A program made the translations under genes and the position numbers. DNA of 64,000 nucleotides from Pyropia yezoensis. Its lineage: Eukaryota > Rhodophyta > Bangiophyceae > Bangiales > Bangiaceae. Shown here one piece after another: positions 41,374 to 53,600 of this stretch; the first letter of the stretch is position 1, and each line of letters begins with the position of its first letter. The stretch lies in NCBI GenBank assembly GCA_009829735.1, contig CM020618.1, positions 22,987,346 through 23,051,345 on the forward strand. Reading direction: 5' to 3'. The notes under the pieces are model-generated. The model did no database searches. It was given only the letters and a program-made list of their open reading frames with translations, and was not told where the DNA came from.

Positions 41374-44088
41374 CTAATCGCTGTTGTCACTTCCTGAGAA
41401 GCCATCCACGTGGAAAGTACTTTTCTCGTGTTCTGCCTGCTCTCTGTCCGTAGATTGCTGGTTTTTCAATTGCACTTCCTGCGTGGACAGCGACTCATAG
41501 TGTCTCATCATTGCTGGTAGCGACAAGCAATCACCCCTCTCTGCAGCCAATGTCAGAACTATGGAAGGGTCGTGTCCATGTGGAACTATGGTATCCAGTG
41601 ATCGCCAGGGAACATGAAGATAGAGCATGGCCTTGCTGAAGGACTGAACATCTGCATGATCGATTCGAGCGCGAATGAAAACGATTGCATCGTCTCGCCT
41701 CCGCGACGCGTATCTGTACTGCCGGACAGGTGATTTCAATTTCAAAGACTCACTCACGACTTGAGACAGGCGGTACTTCGTCGTGTACTCAAACAAGGAG
41801 AGATGGTTCAAAGAATCCGGACGCTGCACGTAAAACAGAACCAGAACGTTCGTGTGCCAAACCGATCCGTCCGTGGAAACAAACACACTACGCCCGCGAG
41901 TCTGCTTGGCATTTTCTCCAATGGAAAAATGCAGACTGGGCAGTGTCACAAAAACGCGACTGGATTTGCACAACTGTTTTCCTGTTCGAATCCACAAAGC
42001 CTCCTGCACGCTCACTTCTCGAGTATTTAGCACTGACAAAATAATACGCCGAACCATCTGTTTTACCGATTGATTGGAAGCACTTTTTGAGAGCTGGTAC
42101 AGAATTCGGGGTGTGTGCTTGTTTTTTTCGTGCTTTGTCAAGTATGATGCGGTGTACATTGCAGCGCCATACGCATCCAGCAAGACTTGCACATCCATGT
42201 TTGCTCCCCAACAGGACAAAATGCTGGGGTTGTACGCGTTCACGTGAGAGTCGTTTCGGGCTGGTGAAACGACCAGTTTTGTTTTTCCATTCCGGAACAC
42301 GCGCTCGGACTGAAAGTGTTTTCATTGTTTGTCCGAGGATATCCGAACCTGCATGTAGAATATCGGCCCTTCGGCTTGCAGTACTTGTTGCAGCGATGAG
42401 TCTGGACACATCGTGTGAGACCGCCACGTGTGTCTGTGCAATAGGACAAGACAGTTCGTGCCCGGGTGCTCGCATCGTGCACGGGTGCATCACTTTGGAC
42501 AAGTCAACATCACTTACATCCGGGCTTAATTGGCCGAGACCACCCTTCGACGTATTCCCGCAGGTTGGGCAGGAATGACACCATCGGAAAGAGAGGACAA
42601 TTCCGGCCCGCCTTCTACCCATGGAAGCATGTGGACATGCGGAGATCCTCGCTGTTGAAATTCAATTCGCCAGAAATAATCCACTATGTTACCCAAAGGC
42701 CGTCCTTCTCCCATGATGATGTCATCCCCACAGCGCGGTCCAGCGGATGTTAAAATGTTCGACTGCCAAGTCGGGGTTTGCAGCCAGAATCTCGGAGCAC
42801 TCGGTTTTGGTCATCCCTGCTACTTCATCAAGCTTTTTGTTGGGGAGGCACTGGCTCAGAAAGTCGAGCCACAGCGAGTCGGCCGCACTTAAAGTCATGA
42901 ACAACGTTGGCTGGCGCAGGAGAGGAGATCGAACCATTGCTTGTACTTCCATACACTTTGATCGCCAGTAGCCCGGCGATCCTTTCACTGTTGTCAACTG
43001 CGGTGTCATGGAATCAATGCACTTGTCCAATGCAGCAGACTTTTCCAATCGGGTTGTATCTGATTGATCCATGCTTTCAATGAGCCCTTCTATCAATGTC
43101 TTCAGATTTTGGGATTCTTCCAGAGACGATACCACCCCGTTGACAGTGCGCTTCTGGATCGCTGAGTGCGCGAAGAAAAGAAACGATGCATCCTGGCTGA
43201 ATCGCCTGTGGTGTAACTTTACCAAATGAGAAACGAGCTCATTCTCACTCACTGGGCGCTGTCGAGTATGGGACGGTCCTCCTGTGCCCCGATAAAACAA
43301 ATGAGGAAACCCCATCTCGTACAGGCCCTCATTGCTGTAGAGTGTGGAGAATGCTCGCTTGTCTAGACCAGAACCGTGTTGTGGGTCATGCCCTAGCTCT
43401 CCCACCATGGGGTAATTCTTTCCTAAAAACGCTTCTGTAGCAATCTGGCGCAGAGGCTTCTGATCTGTTGAATCAATGATGAAAATATTTTGGGGAGTCG
43501 TTTCAGATTCCGTCTCGTGCCCGTCACGCCTCATATCAGTTCTGTCTTCTTCTTCGTCGCTCTCAACACATTGAACCTTAAAGTGCTTTTCCACAGCGCC
43601 CTCCTGGGCCTCATCATCGCTTCCCCATTCGTCAGTATGCACGCTCCCGTCGGTCTCCGCCACGCCTGTCTCAACGATGAAAGGAGCAGATGTTGTGCAT
43701 AACTGTCGCAGAGATTGCTCGTTCGTTGGTATATGGGTGTAATGGCGGTTGTGCTGCTCTAAATATCTCATGCCGTTCAGCATCACTTCAAAGCGCAATG
43801 GCATGTCGTCCAGCAAACAGCGCCCGTGCTCGTTTCGCATTAGTACGATACTGGGGTCGCCAGCATCCCGTGGAATGCTGCCCGCCACACGCATAACCGA
43901 GTTCCAGTACGTGATGGTTTGGCCAAGACTGTGCTTCTGCTGGTAGCCGTTCCTCCGAAAAATCCGATTTGTAGGGATCACGATGCTTAACAATGCAATC
44001 TCTAGCTCATTTAAGTTCGTTATTGCAGACGGGTAGTGATCAAACATTTCGAATCCATTCCGCTTCGAAAATTTGGGGATCCTGTTGT
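41374..44088 (-). pseudogene. Helitron Rep, left copy, partial and frame-interrupted
   Basis: Matches residues from about 230 onward of the Rep at 50678-54079. The start is lost in the N gap, and about three small length differences break the frame between 42300 and 42720. The two arms also differ at a few residues (for example GELGHDP against GEPGHDP, and FWRIEFQQ against FWRSEFQQ), so they may be haplotypes or error-bearing copies of one locus. Confidence 0.85.
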
Positions 44089-44588
44089 NNNNNNNNNNNN
44101 NNNNNNNNNNNNNNNNNNNNNNNNNNNNNNNNNNNNNNNNNNNNNNNNNNNNNNNNNNNNNNNNNNNNNNNNNNNNNNNNNNNNNNNNNNNNNNNNNNNN
44201 NNNNNNNNNNNNNNNNNNNNNNNNNNNNNNNNNNNNNNNNNNNNNNNNNNNNNNNNNNNNNNNNNNNNNNNNNNNNNNNNNNNNNNNNNNNNNNNNNNNN
44301 NNNNNNNNNNNNNNNNNNNNNNNNNNNNNNNNNNNNNNNNNNNNNNNNNNNNNNNNNNNNNNNNNNNNNNNNNNNNNNNNNNNNNNNNNNNNNNNNNNNN
44401 NNNNNNNNNNNNNNNNNNNNNNNNNNNNNNNNNNNNNNNNNNNNNNNNNNNNNNNNNNNNNNNNNNNNNNNNNNNNNNNNNNNNNNNNNNNNNNNNNNNN
44501 NNNNNNNNNNNNNNNNNNNNNNNNNNNNNNNNNNNNNNNNNNNNNNNNNNNNNNNNNNNNNNNNNNNNNNNNNNNNNNNNNNNNNNNN
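44089..44588. other. assembly gap, 500 N
   Basis: Exactly 500 N. It cuts the left Helitron Rep. The sequence that should follow it is found in reverse at 51365 downward. Confidence 0.97.
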
Positions 44589-44879
44589 GGGGAGGGAGGG
44601 AACTGGGTCGGGCGTGGTCGGGGGGGTGGGCAAACCGCGGGGGACGGGCGGCCGGGGGTGGTGGCGGGGCCGGGCGGGGCGGGGCGGGGCGTTTTTTTTT
44701 CGTGTTTTTTTTTTTTTTTTTTTGGCCCCCCGACCAATGGTGGTGGGCCCCAGGGCTGACCGCCGCGGGGTGCACAGTACTGTACCTACCGTACCGTAGG
44801 CACCCCGCCCGGAAGCCCCCCCGACGCCCGTGGCGGGGGCGCCGCCGCCGCCGCCGCGGCTCCCACCGTGACGGGGGGT

Positions 44880-44910
<31 letters not shown>

Positions 44911-47443
44911 GGCCGCGGCCCCCACGGGCGGGGGGGGGGGGGGCAGCAGATTCGTGCCGCCCGGGGATCCATGGAGGGGGGGGGGGGGGGGGGGAGCGTG
45001 TATGTAAGTATGTACATGTACGGGCCGTACGGCAGTCACCCGGGGGGTGACTCACCCCCCCCCCGCCCCCCCACCCCGTGCCCCTGTGCTGACGACCCCA
45101 CCCGTTTTGGTGGAAGGTTCAGTACAAGGTACACCCTGTACATCCATCCATTCATTGCATGGTGGGCCCACGTTGGAGTGGAGTGCAAGGCCCCCACTGA
45201 AACCGCCTGTTGATAAGCTCGCTCGGGCTGCGTAGGGCCGCGCACCCTTTGGTTCAGGCGGGGGCGACAGGATTCCCTGCCAGCCCCCCCCCCCCCCCCC
45301 CCTTTCAGGATGACCCCGTGGATCCACTGGGCCGTACGGTAGGTACTGGACAGTACGTATGCGTATCCGGGTAAAGATAGATTCGGTACGGATGGATGGC
45401 TATAGTATTGCACTGTCGCGGATCGGAGGGCGCGCTCGCCCTCGGAGGGGACCACTGGCAGGGGGGTGGGGGGTGGCGGCGGCGCGCGGGGCCCCCGCCG
45501 GGCGGCAGGAGCACGGCCTTGCGCGTGCCGCCGCGGCGGCCGACCCGATGCTGCAGCAAGGGCGGGGAGAGCGGATTGGGGGGGACCTTCGAAGGGGACG
45601 GTGGGTGGGGTTGGGGGGGGGGGACAGCGCGGCGCCGACGGCCGGCCGCCGGCCGCCGGAAGGGGGGGAGCGTGCGCGGGGGGGAGGGAGAAGGGGTTGG
45701 AGTACATATCCGTGCGTGCTTGCAAACCCCTCCCCCCCCTTTCGTCCTGCCCCGCGCCCCCCCCCCCGCACACAGAGCGCCTCGACGGTCGACGCCCGCG
45801 GACGGTTGGCCCGCGCGCACCAGCGGCGGCGGCGTCGACAGCCTCGCGTGGGGCCTTTGGTCGGGCGGTGGCAGGAGGGGGGGCGGGGGGTGTGAGCACC
45901 CCGTCGGGAGCCCCCTTTTTCCTGACGTGCTGGCTGAGTACAGAACTGTACAGTCTCCACGGGAGGGGGGGCACCTCTGTTGCGGGGCGGGTGCTGTGGG
46001 TGGCCGCCCGCAGGAACCGTCCATGCCCTCCCCAAGGGCGCAGGGGGATGGGTGTCAGGGCTTTTGCCCGCCGCTCCGTGCAGTCGACAGTTCAGTGACG
46101 GGGGGGGGGGGATCATCCCACTGGGATGCAACCCGGACGGCCGACGGAATGGATGGATGGGGAGGGGCAGCTCGGCCCCGCCGCGGCTGAGCCGCCCGTC
46201 CTCGCGCGCGTAGCCAGGCTATGCGCTCGATCCTGACAAGGGGATGCTGCGGGCGAGGGGGGGGGGGGGGGGCGCGGGCGGGGGGGGCGGTGTCAGGGTG
46301 TCTTGGCCGCCTCGGCGCCCCCGCCGCCGTCTGCCGGTTGGACCGGGGGGGAGGGGCGCAGGGCGGGGGGATCTCCTCCCCGCCCCTCCACCACGCTCAC
46401 AACAACGAGACAGCGACGGCGAGGCGACCGCGCGCCCTCTCCCCACCGTGTGTGCACGCACGGGACGGTAGGTACGGTACATCCTTCCGTGCGCCCACCT
46501 TCCGTTGCAGCCCCCCGCCGTGTGCACCTCCCCACCGCCCTGCCGCTTGCGCGCCCCCCGAGGGTGGCGGGGTTAGCAGCCGCCCCTCGCCCTGCTGCCA
46601 CAGGTCCGGTGCGGACACGCCCCCCCTCCTGTACCCCCTCTCTGCCGCCGCTGCGGCGGCGGCGCCAACCTCGCCCACCCCCCCTTCTCCCCACGGAGGC
46701 CACCACTGTCGGCGTCAGGTCGGGGGGGGAAGGGGGGGGAGAAGGCCACGCGCGCCCGGCCGGCGGCGGCGGCAGCGCGTGCGAGCGATACGCGCCCCCC
46801 GCGCGCGTGGAGGTGGGTAGCGCCGGCCACGGCAAGCACGAGGCCAGCACACGACGCCCCGGGCAGAGGGCGGCGGCGGCTGCGGCGCCGCCCCACCCGC
46901 GCCGCGCGCGCGCTCGCACAAACGGTGGCGACAATAAAATCGGCTGCAGGTGGCGTAGACTCCCCTTCAGGCTGCCCCTCCGTGTCTCCCCCCACCAGCC
47001 CACTACGAGCGGCGAGTGGTCGGCGTCAACGCCGTTGCCCCCCTATCGAGGGGGTTCCGTTGCCCACCACCGTTTTCGAAGAGGAATTTGAACGCAAAGG
47101 CGGCACCCGGCGGGGTCGACGTCGAAGACGGCAACGGCGGGCGCTGCGGGTAGGGCGGCCGCCCCGGTGGCCGCCCGACAAGGCAGCAAACACGATCTGC
47201 TCCCCTGACCTATCCGCAGCAGCGTGCTGCGTGGCTGCTCGGCCAGCCCGCGGCAACGAGGCCCGCTGCCGCCCCCGTGCCCACCGCGCGAGAAGAGCAT
47301 CCCCCTCAAACGCCAGGGTTCTTTCACCACCGTGCGTGCAGCCGTGTGGTTCCCCACTTCCGCTGCCTCCTGCCCCCCTCCGCCCCATCCCGCCCCCTTC
47401 ACCCTTGCCCCCGCCTCCACTCCTTGCCCACTGCGCGGCCCGC
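44589..47443. other. very G-rich host stretch, no supported gene
   Basis: Dense G and C homopolymers, a T-rich block at 44692-44723, and scattered clusters of GTAC-containing palindromic words (near 44780, 45015, 45125, 45335, 45945 and 46470). Frames are long on all six phases but compositionally biased, and none has a domain. Downstream of the CutA1 gene. Confidence 0.45.
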
Positions 47444-48385
47444 CTACGGTACGGGGCGGGCGTCGGCCGCTGGAAAGCACGGGTCAAAGAGCGCATGCAA
47501 GAAGACGGGGCTGGCGGGGCGCGCCACGTCCACGCCGCCCCACTCCATACCCCCCTTGCCCTCTCCACTCCCCCGTCTCAAACGCACGCACAGACAATGA
47601 CACCCCCACACCACACACCCAACTGGCAATAGCCAGACGTCTTCCCTGGGAATACCCTCTCCTGCTCCCCCCCCCCTCCCCGTCGTCCCCGCCCCCCCCG
47701 CACTACTGCCCGACCCCCCCCCCCTGTTCTCCTCCTTCCCTGACTCCGCCTCCGCATCCGCCTCCGCCCCAGACTCCACGTCCGGCACCACCGCCTCCGG
47801 GCCCTCCCGCCACTTGTCCCCCTCCCCCTCGGACACCGTGGCCCTCTGCCCGACGCACTCACGCACCCACGCCAGGTACTTGTGGTTGCCGCCCACCACC
47901 GGCAGGGCCACCACTTCGGGCACCTCGTACGGGTGGGCCGCCAGCACGTGGGCGGTCAGGGCCGCCAGGCTGCCCGCCGTCGTCTTGGCCATCAGCAGCT
48001 CCTCAGCGTCGGTGGTGATGGCGTCATTCCAGCGGTACGTCGAGGCCACCCCGGGCAGGCGTGTCACGCACGCCGCGTGGCGTGCGTCGACGAGGGAGGT
48101 GGCGATGGCGGTGCCCACCGCCGCTGACGGGCACGTAATGTAGACGACCATGACGTCTGTCGGCGAGGGGGGGGAGGGCGAGGAGGGCGAGGGGCCAGAC
48201 GCCAAAGGGGGGGGGACGCCGGGGGGCGCGGGGGTGGCCATCGTCACCGCCCACCGGGCACACAGGGGGGGGGGGGGGGGGTGGGGGGGGGCGGCGCGCC
48301 ACGAAAAGGCAGCGCCCCGGCCGGCGGCGGCAGCAGACCGGAGAGCTGATACGAGCGGCGCCAGAGGGAGGAAGGCCAGGCGCAT
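47444..48385 (-). CDS. cutA: CutA1 divalent-cation tolerance family protein
   Basis: A 313-residue frame from ATG 48385. Residues about 78-180 are a full CutA1 domain: VVYITCPSAAVGTAIATSL, ACVTRLPGVASTYRWND, AEELLMAKT, HPYEVPEVVALPV and GNHKYLAWV, the family signature. CutA1 forms very stable trimers; it was linked to copper tolerance in bacteria, and its organellar role in algae and plants is unclear. The Ala/Arg/Ser-rich first 75 residues look like a plastid or mitochondrial transit peptide. The 130 residues after the domain are low-complexity and not part of the family. A splice donor GTGAGT (complement of 47857-47862), just after YLAWV, suggests the true protein may leave this frame there. 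Confidence 0.9.
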   Translation of the reverse strand: MRLAFLPLAPLVSALRSAAAAGRGAAFSWRAAPPHPPPPPLCARWAVTMATPAPPGVPPPLASGPSPSSPSPPSPTDVMVVYITCPSAAVGTAIATSLVDARHAACVTRLPGVASTYRWNDAITTDAEELLMAKTTAGSLAALTAHVLAAHPYEVPEVVALPVVGGNHKYLAWVRECVGQRATVSEGEGDKWREGPEAVVPDVESGAEADAEAESGKEENRGGGSGSSAGGAGTTGRGGGAGEGIPREDVWLLPVGCVVWGCHCLCVRLRRGSGEGKGGMEWGGVDVARPASPVFLHALFDPCFPAADARPVP

Positions 48386-48603
48386 AGCGGGGGGAGTGGG
48401 GGAGCGGGGAGGAGGGGCAGCGGGCGCGGGGGTTCAGGCGGTCCGCTCAAGAACCCGCAGCGACGCGGTCAAGCGCGGCGGCGCGAGAGCAGCCGACACG
48501 GGGGGGGGAGGAGGAAAGAGTCCCACAGCGAAGGCGGAGGGAGCTGTCCGCCTTGAAGAAGTCGAAGTGTTCTGATTGCCTTGGAACCGCGGGGTGAGGG
48601 CCA

Positions 48604-48673
48604 GTACATACGTAGTTGCGGGTTGTGCGAAGATACAGAGATATCTACAGTCTGTACATAAGTATCTACGTAC
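48604..48673. promoter_or_regulatory. GTAC cluster in the CutA1 upstream region
   Basis: GTAC occurs at 48604-48607, 48654-48657 and 48670-48673, about 220-290 bases before the CutA1 start, in an AT-richer island. A CCAAT palindrome and a CACGTG word follow near 48728-48743. This looks like a promoter island. GTAC is the core of copper-response sites bound by SBP-domain factors in green algae and plants, but those factors are not expected in red algae. Confidence 0.35.
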
Positions 48674-48699
48674 ATAATTAGCGAAGCTCCTCTGTGAAG

Positions 48700-49247
48700 C
48701 AGATGCCCTTGTTGTCGCGCTAACGCCAATTGATTGGTCCACGTGTTTGCAATATCAAATTGCTCCTGGCCACACGTTGATTCGGTTTGGCTTGCGTGGC
48801 TCGATGCGGGACCCGTCCGTGGTGTTCAGGCGGCAGCCTGCTGGCGTAGAGGGGGCGGCCGTCGCAGGGCGGGGGACGGCCGCCAGTGGGTGGGTACGGC
48901 AGCTGCAGGGGTGGCGGCGCGGCCGCCGCGGCGGTGGTGCCTGCTAGTGTCCCGCCGTCGCGGCGGGCATGGTCCGGCTCGCCCCGCCCTGGCCGGCGGG
49001 GCTCTCATTGATTACGTTGTTTCGCGCTGACGGATGTGGTGGTGCTGGCGGCAGCTGCGGCTGCGGCGGCAGCAGCTGCGGCGCTGGCGGCGGTGGAGAC
49101 GGCGGGGGGTAGGGGGAGAGGGGAGCACCCACCACCACTCCAGCCACCACAGCCACGCCCATGCCCACCATGGGCATCCGCACGCAGTAGTCTTAGTTGC
49201 CGCCCTCCGCCCACCCTGCCCGGCCAAGCGCCACAATCGAGCAGTGG

Positions 49248-49288
<41 letters not shown>

Positions 49289-49738
49289 GCAAGCACAGGC
49301 TATCCCGCCGCGACGCCGCCGCCGACTGCGCCGCGACCGACCCGCGGCGGCCCGACCACCGCCACTGCCACGCTAGCCGGCGGGCGGTGGGGGAGGCGGC
49401 GCGGGAGGGGCTCGGGGGGGGGGGGGGGCCCGCCGGTTGCCGCTGCCGCCCGCCGGCGGGCTGCCGGCGCCGTCGTCGCCGCCGGCGCAGCGGGGGGGGG
49501 TTTGGGGGGGAGCGTCCGCCGGCCGCACCCGCCGCCGCTGGGGGTGACGCTGGCGAGCCGCCGGCGGGGGGCGGTGCCGAGCGGCAGGCGGCCGGCCCCC
49601 ATGTGGAGCGCAAAGGCGAGCCATGTCTCGGCACGCCGCCTCACCGTCAACACTGTCTGCGCCCGCGGATGTAGGCGCACGCAGGCGACGTGGGTCGCCA
49701 GCACCACCACCTTCTCCGTCAACGCGAAACAATGTCAG
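48700..49738. other. GC-rich stretch with an uncertain minus-strand frame
   Basis: A minus-strand frame starting at 49722 opens with ordinary composition (MTEKVVVLATHVACVRLHP) before becoming Ala/Pro/Arg-rich. It might be a first exon, but I recognise no domain and the rest overlaps a 36-base C run (49251-49286). Other frames here are repeat-driven. Confidence 0.3.
49251..49286. repeat. poly-C tract of 36 bases
   Basis: Uninterrupted C run, the longest in the window; its complement would be poly-G with quadruplex potential. Confidence 0.9.
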
Positions 49739-50677
49739 AATGTTTCATGGAATATATGAATCATGAGGGGCCAAAATCAAACATTCCAAAAGCCTCTTAA
49801 TCAAAACGAAAAACTCGTGTGTGCATGATACCCGGGCCACACGCAAGGCCGCATATGAAAATATTTCGTATAAAACGAAAAAATAAAAAGACTGCTAGAA
49901 AGAGTCCAGTATGTTTTCATGCCTCCACTCGCAAACATTTCCAGGCTCTCGAACAAGTGCCACGCGACAGGTCCTGCCACGGCACACCAGGCCAAGCCCC
50001 CCCTTGGACCTGAGCCCGTCGGAAACCCCCCCCCCCGCACTCCACCGCCGTCGTCGTCGGTACCTGTCCTCACGACGACGCCGCCCGCCGCCCCGCGTTG
50101 GTCGTTCACCCCCCCGTGTTGGCCGCGGCCCTGCGGACGACGCCGCCCACCATCCCGACGTCGCCCTCCGCCTCCCCGTGCCTGCCATCCACCCCTCCCG
50201 TGCTGGCCATCAACCCCCCGTGGCGGCCACCCACCCTCCCGTGTTGGCGCCGGCCCTCCTGACCTCGCCGCCCACCCTCCCGACGTTGCCGCCCGCCATC
50301 CCGTCGTGCTCGTCGACCCGCCCGATTTGTCGGCGGCCGTGTCGTCCACGCCGCCCACCCTCTCGACGACGCCAGCCGCCACCGCGTGGTGGCCGTCCCC
50401 CCCCCCGCGTCGGCAGCAGCCCCGCCGACGACGCCACCCACCCTCCCGACCACGCCACGTACATCTTCGTGTTGGCGGCTGTGCTCCCGTCCCGGCCACC
50501 GCACCCTCGACGAGGGCCTCCCACCCATCCCCCCCGCCGATCAGACGTCCACGTCTTCCTCCCCGTATCCCGTGGTGTGCGAGTCCGTGTGGCGGTGTGG
50601 GTCCGCGTACCTCGCGAAGGAGTTGGTGGGGGCGCGAGCGTGAGCGAGGAGTGTGCGGGGATTACATAACTGCATCT
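49739..50677 (+). other. region upstream of Helitron Rep, Pro-rich imperfect repeats
   Basis: An AT-rich segment (about 49739-49910) is followed by imperfect repeats of ccgcccaccctcccgacg-like words (about 50040-50480). The Rep frame stays open through the repeats back to 49919, giving a Pro/Arg-rich extension, but the first ATG that precedes ordinary protein sequence is at 50678. The Helitron 5' end is probably in this interval; I could not place it. Confidence 0.45.
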
Positions 50678-53600
50678 ATGGATATTCTTGAGCCCCTGCC
50701 GGGAGGTGGTTCTGGGGATGACTGTGAGGGAGTGGCCAGCGCATCTCGGGCATCACCTGAGGTTGGACTGGGTGGATATCGTACAGGAAGTACGGTCCGC
50801 CTTGACCAGGTAGATGGGTTGCCACCGGGACCTAGCCAGGACCGTGCGGAAGACGCGGTAGTGGACCATGGTGCATATAACGCCAGTGAGCGTTGTAAGA
50901 GTCGCCGCTCCCAGGCCGACGTCATGAAACGATCATGTGACACTCATGCTTTTGATGCCGTACGACCTGCTAGTGACCTTCTCGCAGATGCGGCGTCTGA
51001 GAGCGTCATTGACAGGCAAAGCAACATGACTGCTCGTCGCTCGCGGAAGAGAAAATACACACCACTCAGCGTGGGACCAAGAACAGTAATGGACGTAAGA
51101 AGGTATCGTAGCAAACTAGAGCAGCCACGCAGACCATGCTGCTCGTGTGGGGAAGTGCCCGGCACAGAGGCGTTCTCTACTTGGCCATTTCGGGTGCCTC
51201 AGCCTGGAACGTGCTTATCAGCCGAAGAAAAAGAAACACACCGCGTTCTGGCCGCGCTCACTACAGGAGAACGGTCGTACGACAAGAACTGGCTGTTCAC
51301 TGATGCTATAGACACCGAGGAAAACACAGTCCTCATGTGTGCGACATGTCGTGTAGAGCTCCGGCACAACAGGATCCCCAAATTTTCGAAGCGGAATGGA
51401 TTCGAAATGTTTGATCACTACCCGTCTGCAATAACGAACTTAAATGAGCTAGAGATTGCATTGTTAAGCATCGTGATCCCTACAAATCGGATTTTTCGGA
51501 GGAACGGCTACCAGCAGAAGCACAGTCTTGGCCAAACCATCACGTACTGGAACTCGGTTATGCGTGTGGCGGGCAGCATTCCACGGGATGCTGGCGACCC
51601 CAGTATCGTACTAATGCGAAACGAGCACGGGCGCTGTTTGCTGGACGACATGCCATTGCGCTTTGAAGTGATGCTGAACGGCATGAGATATTTAGAGCAG
51701 CACAACCGCCATTACACCCATATACCAACGAACGAGCAATCTCTGCGACAGTTATGCACAACATCTGCTCCTTTCATCGTTGAGACAGGCGTGGCGGAGA
51801 CCGACGGGAGCGTGCATACTGACGAATGGGGAAGCGATGATGAGGCCCAGGAGGGCGCTGTGGAAAAGCACTTTAAGGTTCAATGTGTTGAGAGCGACGA
51901 AGAAGAAGACAGAACTGATATGAGGCGTGACGGGCACGAGACGGAATCTGAAACGACTCCCCAAAATATTTTCATCATTGATTCAACAGATCAGAAGCCT
52001 CTGCGCCAGATTGCTACAGAAGCGTTTTTAGGAAAGAATTACCCCATGGTGGGAGAGCCAGGGCATGACCCACAACACGGTTCTGGTCTAGACAAGCGAG
52101 CATTCTCCACACTCTACAGCAATGAGGGCCTGTACGAGATGGGGTTTCCTCATTTGTTTTATCGGGGCACAGGAGGACCGTCCCATACTCGACAGCGCCC
52201 AGTGAGTGAGAATGAGCTCGTTTCTCATTTGGTAAAGCTACACCACAGGCGATTCAGCCAGGATGCATCGTTTCTTTTCTTCGCGCACTCAGCGATCCAG
52301 AAGCGCACTGTCAACGGGGTGGTATCGTCTCTGGAAGAATCCCAAAATCTGAAGACATTGATAGAAGGGCTCATTGAAAGCATGGATCAATCAGATACAA
52401 CCCGATTGGAAAAGTCTGCTGCATTGGACAAGTGCATTGATTCCATGACACCGCAGTTGACAACAGTGAAAGGATCGCCGGGCTACTGGCGATCAAAGTG
52501 TATGGAAGTACAAGCAATGGTTCGATCTCCTCTCCTGCGCCAGCCAACGTTGTTCATGACTTTAAGTGCGGCCGACTCGCTGTGGCTCGACTTTCTGAGC
52601 CAGTGCCTCCCCAACAAAAAGCTTGATGAAGTAGCAGGGATGACCAAAACCGAGTGCTCCGAGATTCTGGCTGCAAACCCCGACTTGGCAGTCGAACATT
52701 TTAACATCCGCTGGACCGCGCTGTGGGATGACATCATCATGGGAGAAGGACGGCCTTTGGGTAACATAGTGGATTATTTCTGGCGAAGTGAATTTCAACA
52801 GCGAGGATCTCCGCATGTCCACATGCTTCCATGGGTAGAAGGCGGGCCGGAATTGTCCTCTCTTTCCGATGGTGTCATTCCTGCCCAACTGCGGGAATAC
52901 GTCGACAGGGTGGTCTCGGCCAAATTAAGCCCGGATGTAAGTGATGTTGACTTGTCCAAAGTGATGCACCCGTGCACGATGCGAGCACCCGTGCACGAAC
53001 TGTCTTGTCCTATTGCACAGACACACGTGGCGGTTCTCACACGATGTGTCCAGACTCATCGCTGCAACAAGTACTGCAAGCCGAAGGGCCGATATTCTAC
53101 ATGCAGGTTCGGATATCCTCGGACAAACAATGAAAACACTTCAGTCGAGCGCGTGTTCCGGAATGGAAAAACAAAACTGGTCGTTTCACCAGCCCGAAAC
53201 GACTCTCACGTGAACGCGTACAACCCCAGCATTTTGTCCTGTTGGGGAGCAAACATGGATGTGCAAGTCTTGCTGGATGCGTATGGCGCTGCAATGTACA
53301 CCGCATCATACTTGACAAAGCACGAAAAAAACAAGCACACACCCCGAATTCTGTACCAGCTCTCAAAAAGTGCTTCCAATCAATCGGTAAAACAGATGGT
53401 TCGGCGTATTATTTTGTCAGTGCTAAATACTCGAGAAGTGAGCGTGCAGGAGGCTTTGTGGATTCGAACAGGAAAACAGTTGTGCAAATCCAGTCGCGTT
53501 TTTGTGACACTGCCCAGTCTGCATTTTTCCATTGGAGAAAATGCCAAGCAGACTCGCGGGCGTAGTGTGTTTGTTTCCACGGACGGATCGGTTTGGCACA

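Larger units (their letters stand above)
37913..44088. repeat. left arm of the 6.2 kb inverted duplication
   Basis: Reverse complement of 51366-57552 with scattered length differences and a few substitutions. Its inner end is the N gap at 44089, and its outer end corresponds to the last base before the N gap at 57553. It contains most of the hypothetical gene and the helicase and Rep of the Helitron. Confidence 0.95.
39529..44088 (-). mobile_element. Helitron, left copy (cut by assembly gap)
   Basis: Coding core of a Helitron on the minus strand; the 5' part of Rep is missing beyond the N run. The terminal TC, the 3' hairpin and CTRR could not be located, so real ends are not given. Relative to the copy at 50678-55924, the Rep frame is interrupted by a few small length differences near 42300, 42450 and 42530-42720, probably base-calling error near a contig end. 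Confidence 0.9.

Noticed and set aside
45036-47632. Many frames of 200-300 codons
   Set aside because: Open in almost every phase because of extreme GC content; no motif or codon signal separates one of them.
50106-50528. Minus-strand Gly/Arg-rich frames opposite the Helitron 5' region
   Set aside because: Shadows of the imperfect repeat.
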